Source: Portulaca oleracea (taxonomy: Eukaryota > Streptophyta > Magnoliopsida > Caryophyllales > Portulacaceae). Taken from it: a stretch of DNA of 64,000 bases. The notes beneath the pieces were generated by a model. That model was not told where the DNA came from. It was given only the letters and a program-made list of their open reading frames with translations, and searched no databases. The stretch spans positions 13,200,841 through 13,264,840 of the forward strand of contig CM055889.1 of NCBI GenBank assembly GCA_029582165.1, read 5' to 3'. Shown here piece after piece: positions 24,601 through 34,649 of this stretch (positions are counted from its first letter, which is position 1; every line of letters starts with the position of its first letter). The position numbers and the translations under genes were made by a program.

Positions 24601-26093
24601 TCAATACTTGATGATAATAATTTCTTGATGAAGATGGTAACCGTATGATCTCATTGGCGGTTAAGTATCACTTCCACAATCCTAACAAGTAATAAGGATA
24701 CAATCTTGAATAAATTTAGATGATGATACTTCTTAATCGAATAAAATCTCAAGAGTTGTCACTATTCCCTCATTTAGGTGGGAGTTGAAATGTAGCATGC
24801 AGCAATTCATGTTCTTTTCACTAAGTAGTGTCTCACATGAAGGTTTTCTCTCATATAGATCTTATAATTAGGACCGTGTTAGTCTTCATTCATGTGAACA
24901 GTGTAATTGATCATGAACGTGTTCTACTTGTGGTGATAAACAGGGAGAGATCGGAGATGGACAGGATGTCCTTGTAAGGGTTCACTCAGAGTGCCTGACA
25001 GGAGACATATTTAGCTCTGAAAGATGCGACTGTGGGAACCAGCTTGAACTTGCAATGAAGCGGATAGAGGCCGCTGGGAGGGGGGTTGTGGTCTATCTCC
25101 GTGGCCATGAAGGCAGGGGGATCGGCCTTGGACACAAGCTCCGCGCATATAATTTACAAGATGCAGGTCGTGATACTGTTGAAGCTAATGAAGATTTGGG
25201 ATTACCTGTTGACTCCCGAGAGTACGGAATTGGTGCGCAGGTATTAAACTTCTGAAATATCTCATTTATGGAGCGTTTGGCTGTCACTTTTCTCTAGGAA
25301 AATTGGTCAACTTGAGAAAGTTAACTGAATTTCTCTTTGGTTGTGTTTAATGGATGGAAAACGTTTTTACGTGGGATCTGTTATGTCACAAGTCCAGCTC
25401 AGGGAAATTTTTCTTGAATAGGGGGGGGGGTGTTAAGGTAAGATTTTATACGAATGAGAATTCATATTTTGCTGAAATTTGAAAGTACCCCCTAAATGTT
25501 GAAAACCCCAGATTAGTTTGAACATTTTAAACAATTTTTGCCAGGATTTCAGGGTGTCAACCAAATGCTGTAAAATACACTTTCCACGAAAAAAAAATTT
25601 CCGGTAAAATTTTACTCAGGGTTTAGGAAAACTTTTCTCATAATTCTAGCAAATGCACCATTACTTCCACCGTTGGGGGAGAGAAGAAGGGGAGGGGGCT
25701 CAACCATCAATCACGGTTGTATCATGTTAAGCTGCAGATACATTGACCTACTGAGATCTTAACACATTGTGCAGCACTGATTGTTCGTATTGTTGACCTC
25801 TTGTTCCATATTTTTGGTAATGGATGCAGATTCTAAGGGACCTCGGTGTAAGAACAATGAAACTGATGACAAACAACCCTACAAAATATGTGGGACTGAA
25901 GGGCTACGGGCTTTCCGTATCAGGAAGAGTGCCACTGATTACCCCGATTACCAAGGAGAACAAGCGATATCTGGAAACCAAGCGTGTCAAGATGGGCCAC
26001 GTCTATGGCCTCGACATTGCTAGCACCAAGAGCAATCATAAAGCCGAGAATGGTAAACCCCATACAAACAACTTGCCTGATTCTGCAGCCTAA
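21680..26093 (+). CDS. RIBA1: Bifunctional riboflavin biosynthesis protein RIBA1-type, plastid (DHBP synthase + GTP cyclohydrolase II)
   Basis: Seven exons with GT..AG introns join in frame: 21680-21738, 22447-22840, 23366-23587, 23736-24058, 24449-24578, 24944-25240 and 25830-26093. They give 1,689 nt and 562 residues, close to known plant RIBA1. The Ser/Ala-rich N-terminus ([15 protein letters not shown]) looks like a plastid transit peptide. The DHBP synthase half has [21 protein letters not shown] and [12 protein letters not shown]; it converts ribulose 5-phosphate to dihydroxybutanone phosphate. The cyclohydrolase II half has the zinc site [14 protein letters not shown], then [22 protein letters not shown] and MTNNPTKY; it opens GTP. 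Both sets of key residues are present, unlike plant RIBA2 and RIBA3, which each lost one activity. Intron 2 contains an internal duplication. Confidence 0.93.
22870..23230. repeat. Tandem duplication inside RIBA intron 2
   Basis: Two diverged copies of a unit of about 150-190 bp are seen. The first (about 22885-23040) and second (about 23080-23225) share GGGAAAGAG.ACTTG, GAAATGGATT, a long T-run with TTTGGGTC, GCTGGAATCA and CTTCATGCA, then TGGCATGGG. The unit is intronic and does not affect the reading frame. Confidence 0.7.
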
Positions 26094-26440
26094 TTTTGTA
26101 GGAGACTTGACTTGATTCATTTGGAAGACCTCATCATTCAAGACCCTAGCTTCCATTTTTGGGGCAACCCTTCAATGTGGACGAAGCTTGAGAGTATTGC
26201 TGGAAAATTTGGTACAAGGAGATTGGATTACTAATTTTTCATTTTCCATACACGTTTGTATTTGTTGGGAGTGAATCTTCACGCCCGCTCATTCATTCAC
26301 ATGAAGATTTGTGTATAAATTACACTGGAAATGAAGTTTATGCAATGTAACTTGTCTCTGCTTCTGTAGGGAAATCAAGTTCTTAAGTGTTATGTATAAT
26401 ATGTATGCTTCGCTGGGTGATGTAAATTATTAGTTTCCAT
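26094..26440 (+). other. Presumed 3' untranslated region of RIBA gene
   Basis: Sequence after the stop codon has no competing gene. The polyadenylation site cannot be placed with certainty. Confidence 0.4.
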
Positions 26441-26482
26441 TATGGAGGTTTGGGCTTGAGTACCCATAGAAAACGGCAAACA

Positions 26483-26545
26483 CCCCCCCCCCCCCCCAAA
26501 CAAACAAACAAACAAACAAACAAAAAAGAAAAGAAAAGAAAAAGG
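26483..26545. repeat. Poly-C / (AAAC)n / (AAAAG)n simple repeat
   Basis: A run of 15 C is followed by about six AAAC units and then AAAAG-type units. It is a microsatellite that is prone to length errors. Confidence 0.9.
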
Positions 26546-26639
26546 TGTAGAAGTTAAGATATTTTCTTTGGCCTTGGCAACCGAGTCTCCTTAAACTAGC
26601 TAAAACTCTGAAGCCTAAAGGCAAAATAGATACTCTGTG

Positions 26640-27370
26640 CTAAATTAGTTGATACTTTAATTAAATTTTGATTGTTAGTTATTTTTAAATTACATTGAAT
26701 TATAATATGAAATTATCTCCATTGTAATTTTATAGTAAAGTATCTTTGTATAAATTTGTATTGTTAAATCCTATTTAATGAGGAGGAAGTGTATCTTTGT
26801 ATAAATTTTTAATGTTGAACTCTATTTGGTGAGGTTGCATTTTTTCTTCTTATGCACTTGATTATGTGAGTGGCATCAAAGACATCGAGGGGAGAGTTTT
26901 AGTAGAAGAATCTCAAATAAACCGCTTCCTCTTGATCGAGATCAAGTCTCTATTACCCTCATTCAAGAAATTACATTCATCCAAGACCATACTTATTCAA
27001 GACCATGTTCATTCAAGATTATACTCATTCAAGACCTCATGGTCCACATTCAACCAAGATTATATTCCTTTAACACCATACTCATTCAAGACTCGTTCAA
27101 GTTTATTCAAAGAGATCAAATAGGAGGAAATATATTTTCATTTTGTAACAAATACACAGAGATTGGTACCCAAAATCCTTTGAAATTAACACAATTATAT
27201 TTGTTCACTAAGTTATTATCTTTATTTATTTTAGATATGGAAATTTGTGTTTACAACAATACACGTGCTAGTTATTTCTATAAATATAATAATTGGCATT
27301 ATTTGCTCTTTGCTTGCAAAAAAAATTAGATTTGAGAAATTGATGTAAATGACAACCGAGTCAATCCTTC
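26640..27370. repeat. AT-rich intergenic DNA with short duplications
   Basis: GTATCTTTGTATAAATTT occurs twice (about 26742 and 26791) as part of a near-tandem duplication of about 47 bp. Between about 26960 and 27110 the phrase CATTCAAGA recurs irregularly. No gene was recognised; it may be a decayed retroelement. Confidence 0.45.
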
Positions 27371-27378
27371 CAACTAGT

Positions 27379-27681
27379 TAGTGTAGACAAAAATTTGAGC
27401 ACGGGTAAATTCGGGTCGGACAAATTTGGACAATGTCAAAATGCGGATGAGAAATTCATGTCCGAACCTGGTTTTATTTTGAGTGGGACCGAGTTTGACA
27501 AATCAGATGAAGCTAAATTCGGGTCTAAATCAGGTTCAGGTGATTAAAAAAAATTTTACGGTTGAATATTCGGTCAATTCGATTAGTATCAAAATTCAAA
27601 CAAAAAATCTATGTCCAACCTAATTTTTTCCGTGTCGGACAATTTGGATATTCTAAGTCGGACAAAATTTTGACAACTCTA
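27379..27681. mobile_element. hAT-like MITE (303 bp)
   Basis: The ends are TAGTGTAGACAAAAATTTG on the left and, in reverse, TAGAGTTGTCAAAATTTTG on the right. They are flanked by an exact 8-bp duplication CAACTAGT (27371-27378 and 27682-27689). An 8-bp duplication and TAG..G termini are typical of hAT elements. The inside carries GGGTCGGACAAATT words shared with the insertion at 53985-54116. No coding capacity. Confidence 0.75.
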
Positions 27682-27689
27682 CAACTAGT

Positions 27690-28204
27690 CATATTTTTTT
27701 GTATATTTTTCAAATTTTAAAAATTATGAATAGCAATATAGTTTATATAATTCATATAGTCACAATAAGAAAAATTACTTTGGGTTACAAAAGCATTTGT
27801 TACCCTTGTCCAATTTTTGTTGCCCTTTAACATGCTGCTGTAAAAACAAATTGTCACGATTTGGTAATCTTATATATCATCGAAGCCCAAAGTGCGTGCT
27901 ACAAATTAGTAAAAATGATAGCACAAGTTAGTTGTGGTGGTCAACCAAACTTTTTTGTTACCTTAGTAACTTTGACAACCATTTTTCTTCAAGTTGTTGC
28001 CCAATTTATATCAATCTCAACAAAAAAAGGTTTTATTGCCACATATAATGTATTTAACCACAAAATTATTTGATTGCCCTATTTTAAATTAAAGTAATAA
28101 TATTTTTTTATTACCCAACTACTCTAAATATATTATCCAAACATATATTTTTTTTTATTGTGAATCTTATACTTATCCAATACAAGTATTCTATTTTTCA
28201 TATT
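27690..28204. other. AT-rich intergenic DNA
   Basis: Phrases such as TGTTGCCC and TTGTTACC recur, but no gene or clear element boundary is visible. Confidence 0.4.
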
Positions 28205-28213
28205 TTTACAAAA

Positions 28214-29318
28214 GGGAAATTGGATTCTAATAATACGAACTTTTGGTCATATAAGACTTAATAATACGAAGTTTTGATTTGGTGATTAATAATACAAACT
28301 TTGACCCCCTGTTGCCCCCAATAGCACCGAGTTGAACTTAACTCGGTAGCGGTCTGACGTGGCGGCGGAGGCACGCGCCTGGTTGTTTTGACTTTGCCAC
28401 GTCTTCCACGTTGATTTAAAACAAATAATACGAACTTTTACCTATGTTGCTCTGAATAATACGAAATTTTACCTATATTGCTCTGAATAATACGAACCTT
28501 TTTTCTCTTTAAAAATTTCAGATCCCATTTTTTTTTCTTCATCTTCTTCAATTATCCCCCTGCCCATTCCCAGAAAACCAGAAAACCCAGAAACCCCCCC
28601 TTCTCTCTTCCTTGCATTCCACCATTGTTGAGAAGACCCAGAAAACTTCTCCTCATTTTGACTTCACTACTCTCCTTGCAGAGATTTGGGTAAAAAAAGG
28701 GTGATGGAAGTTGAGAAGAAGCAGGAGAGCAGTGAAGTGCAAAAAAGGGTGGATGGGGAAGTTGAGAAGGCACTTCGCCTTTGTTGACAAGTTTGAGCAT
28801 CAAGTTGTGACTCATGAAGAAGAGATGAAGAGGGGGAGGATTGAAGAAGATGAAAATGCAAAAGGGAAATGTGGGATTTTTAGAGAGAGAAAAAAGAGGT
28901 GGGGATGATGAAGAGGAAGGAAGAGAGAGAGAGAGACAGAGAGAGAGATTTTTTTTTTTTGGGTTTTTTGGTTTTTCCGGGAAGGGGGAGGGTGAGGGTG
29001 AGAATTGAAGAAGATGAAGAAAAAAACAGGATCTGGGATTTTTAGAGAGAGAAAAAAGTTCGTATTATTCAGAGCAACATAGGTAAAAGTTCGTATTATT
29101 TTTTTAAATTAACGTGGATGACGTGGCAAAGTCAAAACAACCAGGCGTGTGCTTCCAGCGTCACGTAAGACCGCCACCGAGTTAAGTTCAACTTAACTCA
29201 GTGGTGTACTATTGGGGCAACAGGGGGTCAAAGTTCATATTATTAATCACCAAATCAAAAGTTCGTATTATTAAGTCTTATATGGCTAAAAGTTTGTATT
29301 ATTAGAATCCAATTTCCA
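28214..29318. mobile_element. Mutator-like non-autonomous element with long terminal inverted repeats (1.1 kb)
   Basis: The left arm starts GGGAAATTGGATTCTAATAA and the right arm ends in its complement. The arms pair for about 290 bp or more, including the shared GACTTTGCCACGT and GAGTTGAACTTAACTC segments. A 9-bp duplication TTTACAAAA flanks it exactly (28205-28213 and 29319-29327). Long inverted repeats plus a 9-bp duplication are the Mutator/MULE signature. The loop is GA/CT-rich and the small frames there are not convincing genes. Confidence 0.8.
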
Positions 29319-29506
29319 TTTACAAAATCTGTACCCTTTTATACTGAGGTAAAATATTACAAAGTTGTGTGATGATAAAAGTCTTACTCTTATATTTTTT
29401 TTTCATGTAGTAATACTTTATTAGGTTCTACCTAATACTTCTTCGTCCCATATTTAAAATCACACAAATCCAGAAGAGGAGGAAAAATAGGAACATGGGG
29501 ACGCAT

Positions 29507-30063
29507 TAGGAGTGGGCATAACAGGTTAATCGCATTTGCTGTTAACTGCATATGCGGTTAACCGCTTTTGAGGTTTTTGGATTTTGAAAACCTAAACCGC
29601 AACCGCAATATGCGGTTAACCACTTTGCGGTTAACCGCTTTTGAAATCTGGAAACCTAAACCAAACATCGAAACCGCAATTTAGAAGCGATGCCGGTTAC
29701 CGGCTTATAAAATCTGAAAATTTACCTGGTTAACATACACGATTTATAATTAACCGATTTCCTGGAAATTTACAATAACATTTATGCAAATAAATGCAAT
29801 CATATTACTAATAAATTCATATTCCGATACGACGATACGCGGTTAAATTAAATTCATATTACTAATAAATTCATTTTTTTTCAACTTAATTAAGAGCAGT
29901 TAACCGTTTCATGAAAATCCAAAACCTAAACCTAAACCTACACCGCTTATAGCGGTTTGGTTAACCTAAACCACTTTTATGCAAAAATCAATTCAGTTTT
30001 ATGGTTTGGTTTATGCTGTTTTGCGGTTCAATTTGCAGTTTAGGTTTATGGTGTCCGCCCCTA
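29507..30063. mobile_element. hAT-like element rich in GCGGTTAACCGC motifs
   Basis: The termini are TAGGAGTGGGCA on the left and, in reverse, TAGGGGCGGACAC on the right, a common plant hAT end. The flanking 8-mers match at 6 of 8 positions (GGACGCAT at 29499-29506, AGACGCAC at 30064-30071). The interior has many GCGGTTAACCGC-like palindromes and GCGGTTTAGGTT words. No transposase is seen. Confidence 0.7.
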
Positions 30064-30071
30064 AGACGCAC

Positions 30072-30394
30072 AATCCATCTTTATTTTTGAATCAAGTATC
30101 CCATGTTTGAAATGGCCAAATGGGGGTAGTATTAGCTTTTTTTTATTATTTTTTTTCTAGGTAGTCAAGGATAAGTTGGCAACGTCACGAGCAAGTAGCT
30201 AGCTCAGCGCTAGCCCCCAAATAAGTACAATAATTAATAAAAATAATTAAAATAATTGTTTTGTTTACAAAAAGTGGTCAGGGAGTGTTGTGGAAGAGTA
30301 GCACTGACCACTGAATACTGATAGATGACTCAAGTTTAGAGAGAGAAGGGTGTAAATTAGGAGGGGAAAAGAGTTGGGGGAGTAGAAGAGTGTG
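30072..30394. other. Upstream region of the ACD6-like gene
   Basis: AT-rich, with the last 100 bp becoming purine-rich (GAGAGAGAAGGGTG) as in a 5' untranslated leader. No clear TATA box was assigned. Confidence 0.4.
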
Positions 30395-31084
30395 ATGGAT
30401 CCGAAAGTATATCGTGCTGCAGCAGAGGGATCATGGGACAAGCTACAATCGGAGCCTTGGCGTGATCAGGTAACGCCATTGGGGAACACAGTCCTGCACG
30501 TTCACTTGGGGAGACCACTGAAAATAAGCAACACAAATATCGACTTCATTAGAAATGTACTCGACTGGGAAGCTCAGCACAGGGGAATGCGATCTGACAT
30601 GTTATGGCACAAGAATGCCAACGGAGAGCTCCCACTGCATGTTGCCGCACGGTTTGGGCACCACGAAGCAGTGGAGGAACTGCTAGCCCGTGCTAAAGCG
30701 GTGAGCGAGGAGGAGGCGAGAAGGATGGTGAGAGAGACGAACAAGAGGAAGGACACAGCCCTCCATGAAGCAGCCAGGGGAGGATTTTGTGGCATACTCA
30801 ACCTCCTTATCCAGGCAGATCCAAGTTGCCCACATGAGGGTAACGAAGATAAAGAGACTCCTCTCTATCTTGCTGCTGAAAGGAGGTGTGCTTCTTGTGT
30901 GGTTTCCATTATTGACAACTGTGTTCCCTCTGCTTTGGTGTACGGATACAAAGGTCCATGCGGCCGAACCCCGCTCCATGTTCTAGTCCAGTGGGAAACG
31001 CCTGGTACGCAACCTCTTCGTTATTGCCTTGCTTACTGAGATGTCCGCCACATTCATTTAATTAAGGAAAAGGAAAATAATAAA

Positions 31085-31440
31085 AGTCTCGTGCAAGACA
31101 CATATTATGTTACTATAGAAAATCTATATATTTGTAAATTAAATTGGAAAAAAGTTATATGATTGACTTCTATAATTATAATAATACATATAAATTGTAT
31201 AAAATTACACATTTATCAATATTTTTTAAAATTTACAAAAAAACGTCTAAAATATGCCCAACGGATAGGGTTCATTCGTTAGGGTGTCAATTTTAATTGT
31301 TGGCGTAGACAACACATTCCAAGCTTCTTATAATTGATAATTAATAGTATTTATCAAAAAATTGGGGTTAAAAACGATAATAAGTATTGATTTAATAAGG
31401 GAGAAGACATTTAAACAGTGTCTTGGGGCAAGACAGTTAT
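31085..31440 (+). repeat. Dispersed repeat, copy 1 of 3, in ACD6-like intron 1
   Basis: It shares long stretches with 39470-39840: a TATATATTTG..AAATT block, ATATGATT.ACTTCTA, then AATTGTTGGCG.AG, CAACACATT and AAGCTTCTT. It ends with GTGTCTTGGGGCAAGAC, while the third copy begins with the same GTCTTGGGGCAAGAC word. This is probably a MITE family. Confidence 0.65.
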
Positions 31441-31532
31441 CATCACCCGTTAATTAATCCACATCTACTGGGTGGTGTTTGCCTAGCACCTTACTCTCTC
31501 CATCCCTAATTAAGTATATATCAATTTGATAA

Positions 31533-31905
31533 GGAAAATTGGAAAAAAATAATTCAAACTTTAGAGGTATTGGAAAAAAATAATATGAACTTAGAACTTT
31601 GATATGGATAAAATGAACTTTAACCTCTATTATTTTTAACATACACCACCTAATCAAACTCATCCGAAAAGTGAAGTGATGTTGGCGATGTATACGTGAA
31701 ACTTTTTACAGCTCAAAAACAAGTTAAAAGTATGTTTCGCATGTAATATCGCCACCACCATGTCATTTTTCAGATGAGTTTAACTAGGTAGTGGATGTTA
31801 AAATTAATAGGGGTTAAACTTCAGCTTGTCTATAACAAAGTTATAAGTTCATATATTTTTTTTTCCAATACCCAAAAAATATGGGTTATTTTTTTCCAAT
31901 TTCCC
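31533..31905. mobile_element. Mutator-like fold-back MITE (373 bp)
   Basis: The termini are GGAAAATTGGAAAAAAATAA on the left and its near-complement on the right. The arms pair inward, including AAACTCATC.GAAAA.TGA. The flanking 9-mers ATTTGATAA and ATTTAATAA match at 8 of 9 positions. A truncated relative lies at 53859-54190. Confidence 0.7.
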
Positions 31906-32112
31906 ATTTAATAAAGGTATAATCATTAATTATTCACAATTATTCACAACCATAGGTAACTTCCCTATTCAAACACTCTCTTGAGTATATTTTATGATTT
32001 TCGACAATTACAATACAATTAAATCAATTATGAAAACTTAACATCAGCTCAACAAGTTAAAGGCATTAGGAACAACCACTTGAAATGTGAACATGATGGC
32101 AGTTGTTGTTTA

Positions 32113-32379
32113 CTCCCTCTGTTCTCTTGTTGTTGGCATACTCCTCCTAGTTCATATTAATTGTCCAAAATATTTTCGTTAAGAATTTTTTATGGTATAT
32201 TTTATAAAAATATTTACAATATCATATTTTTTATAATTATATTTTTCATTACGAATATAATAATTTGTATATTAACACATTATACATGTTGAAAAATTAA
32301 TAACTTCAAAGTATAATTAATATGAAACGGAGAGAGTAGTTAATAAGATTTTCAATTAAGAGTGCTAAACGGAGGGAGT
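32113..32379. mobile_element. Stowaway MITE (outer), interrupted
   Basis: CTCCCTCTGTT on the left and CTCCCTCCGTTT (reverse of the right end) match the Stowaway terminal motif. TA dinucleotides flank both sides (32111-32112 and 32380-32381). A second Stowaway lies inside it. Confidence 0.75.
32141..32336. mobile_element. Stowaway MITE (inner, nested)
   Basis: The left arm CTCCTCCTAGTTCATATTAA pairs with the right arm, which reads CTCTCTCCGTTTCATATTAA in reverse. TA target duplications are at 32139-32140 and 32337-32338. It is nested within the Stowaway at 32113-32379. Confidence 0.75.
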
Positions 32380-32381
32380 AG

Positions 32382-32621
32382 GCCCCATTCTTTTTTTGCG
32401 GTGCGGTACTACATCGCTCCGCATTGCACCCTTTAGTTTTCCACCACACTTTACCATACACCACATTCATTATCAATATATCTTTTCATTTTTCTCCCTC
32501 CTCATTTTTCTCTTCTACTTTTTACAATCTCTTTCTTAACCTACCCCAACCACCACAACTTTCACCACACTTTTTCAAATTCCACCACACCGCAACCACA
32601 CCGCATAAAAAAAACAAGGCC
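32382..32621. mobile_element. MITE related to 7588-7855
   Basis: GGCCCCATTCTTTTTTTGCG on the left pairs with GGCCTTGTTTTTTTTATGCG (reverse of the right end). The inside is rich in ACCACACC words, as in the copy at 7588. It directly abuts the outer Stowaway element. Confidence 0.65.
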
Positions 32622-32659
32622 TAATGGAATTAATATTCATAACAATGTTTTATACTAAC

Positions 32660-32955
32660 TTTTTTTTATAGGGACTATTAATTATTTATTAGAAGTTTGA
32701 AATATGTTAGTTATGACAACAATTATAAATGACATCCTAATTGAATGAACATCATTCAACAGACATATTTTAGGCACTATTTTGCAAATTTAAGAAAAAT
32801 TATGGACAACAATACAATTTTTTTTTCAAATTATATGTAGTATTATAGTTATAAAAGTCAATCATATTTTTTTTCCCAAGTTAATATGCAAATATATAGA
32901 TTTTATACCAATACAAGACACTTAAAACGTGTTTGGCCTTAAGACACGTATCATT
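32660..32955 (-). repeat. Dispersed repeat, copy 2 of 3 (inverted), in ACD6-like intron 1
   Basis: In reverse complement it matches 39470-39840: AAGTGTCTTGTATTGGTAT, then the TATATATTTGC block and TATGATTGACTT. It lies in opposite orientation to copies 1 and 3. Confidence 0.6.
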
Positions 32956-33910
32956 TTAAATTATTGAAATGAAAATAATATTGAAAGAACCCTAGAAGGT
33001 GGTTGATTGAGGTGGTTGATTGAAATTGGGTCAAGACTACAAAACTTAACATATACATCAATTAAGGTCTTTGGCGCAACAAAGGATAAGGTATAAAAAT
33101 AAAATATAAATGACGAAAATTGAAGAAGATAATACACATGAAATTAGCCGATGTTTACCCTATTAAACATGGCTATGTCATCGGACCTAAGCTTCTCTTC
33201 ATTTAGGGTTTTGAACCACTTCACTTCTTGTTAACTTAAGAAGTACAACGAGGTTTTCAAATCTGACTCCCATGAATACCTCAAAGGCAAGCTTAGGCAA
33301 GCTTACAAAATACCAAATCAGCAACGAGATACGACCCCCTTGATTTACAATTTAATCAAGGCAACACCCTTGATCTACAACACACTAAGCATTAATAATA
33401 CTTAGCTACTCAAGTGAGTTTCCCAACTCACTTAATATAAGTCCCATTACATAGGTATATTTTCAGACTGAATACCTTATAATACAAGAGACTAATGGGT
33501 GTGAATTGCAATGCGTCTCTTTTGTGGAGTGGAGTGTTTCCCTCATTTTTCTTCTTTATCTTCGTCCTCTTTTTATATCCAAAAGGTGAGGTGAATGTTG
33601 GACTTTGTATGGCTTTGGAAGGAGCCTTCAATTGACAAGCTGTCGTTGGAGATCTTTACAAAATCGGTTTCTCATTGATTTCTTACTGGAAAAAGGGGTC
33701 ACGTGATACTTGCTGGGATTACAACAATCACGCATTCTTTAAATACTTTGATACCTTCCACGAGAGATATGCCAATAATTAGTACGCATAATGTTGGATT
33801 TAGATATTGATTTAGATATCATAGAAGAATGTAATAAATCTGCCAAAACAATTAATAAATTAATTAACACTCTAAAATATTCAGGTTATGTGCCAATAAT
33901 ATTCTAATTT
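32956..33910. other. Intronic DNA without recognised feature
   Basis: Lies inside intron 1 of the ACD6-like gene, before the copia insertion. No domain-bearing frame or clear repeat boundary is seen. Confidence 0.4.
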
Positions 33911-33915
33911 TGACT
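33911..33915. repeat. Target site duplication of copia element 2
   Basis: TGACT before the left LTR is repeated at 39364-39368 after the right LTR. Confidence 0.75.
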
Positions 33916-34630
33916 TGTTGGGATTATTTCAAGAGTATAAGAAAATCATATAAGCATAAGAAATCATCAAACAAGTATAAGAGTCATATATAGGATAAAC
34001 ATAAGAAATATGACCAACACAAGTGAGTACAAGACCAACACGGGTCGTGCTGGTCTCCAGAGAGCTTAAAAAAGCTTCCTACGCTTAACACGAACCGTGT
34101 TAAGGTACCAAGAACCGTGGTGCTCCAACATGGACCAAGGTGATCTCACCACAGACCGTGTTGAGGTCCAAGAGCTGTTTCAATGTTCCAACGACTATAT
34201 GATCTTCTTCATTAAGTCCTAATCTCGATTTTATATCATATTTAAGTACCCAATAGTTACATCCTCATTATACCACATGGTCAATAAAGTTAGTCAAGGT
34301 CAACATACTCATTAAGAACCTTAATTAAGTCCTTTGCCCAAGGATATGAAGAGGGGGAGAAATCTCCTATAAATAGGAGATATTCGTTAGCCATTTGAGC
34401 ACACCATCCTATAATCACATTTTCACATTCTTGTCTAGACTGCAACTATACTAGAGTGTTTCAAGTGAGAAACTATATTTTTGAGTGTGTTAAGTGTCAA
34501 ATTTGATCCCTTTGAACATTTACGGTATAGTAAATAGTTCTTAAGGAAAGTGAGTTCGTCCACGACTCTTATTGATATCCTAAGTGAGTTTACCATTATA
34601 ATATCTACCAATACTCCCTTTCCTCCAGCA
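33916..34630 (+). repeat. 5' LTR of copia element 2
   Basis: Begins TGTTGGGATTATTTCAAGAG and ends CTTTCCTCCAGCA. It shares ATATAGGATAAA.ATAAGAAA and GACTGCAACTATACTAGAGT with the right copy. The CGTGTT/GGTGCTCCAACA region is repetitive in both. Confidence 0.82.
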
Positions 34631-34649
34631 ATCTTAAGAGCTATTTACT

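Noticed and set aside
28552..28908. Small frames in the loop of the Mutator-like element
   Set aside because: GA/CT-rich sequence open on both strands, with no motif and no sign of splicing.
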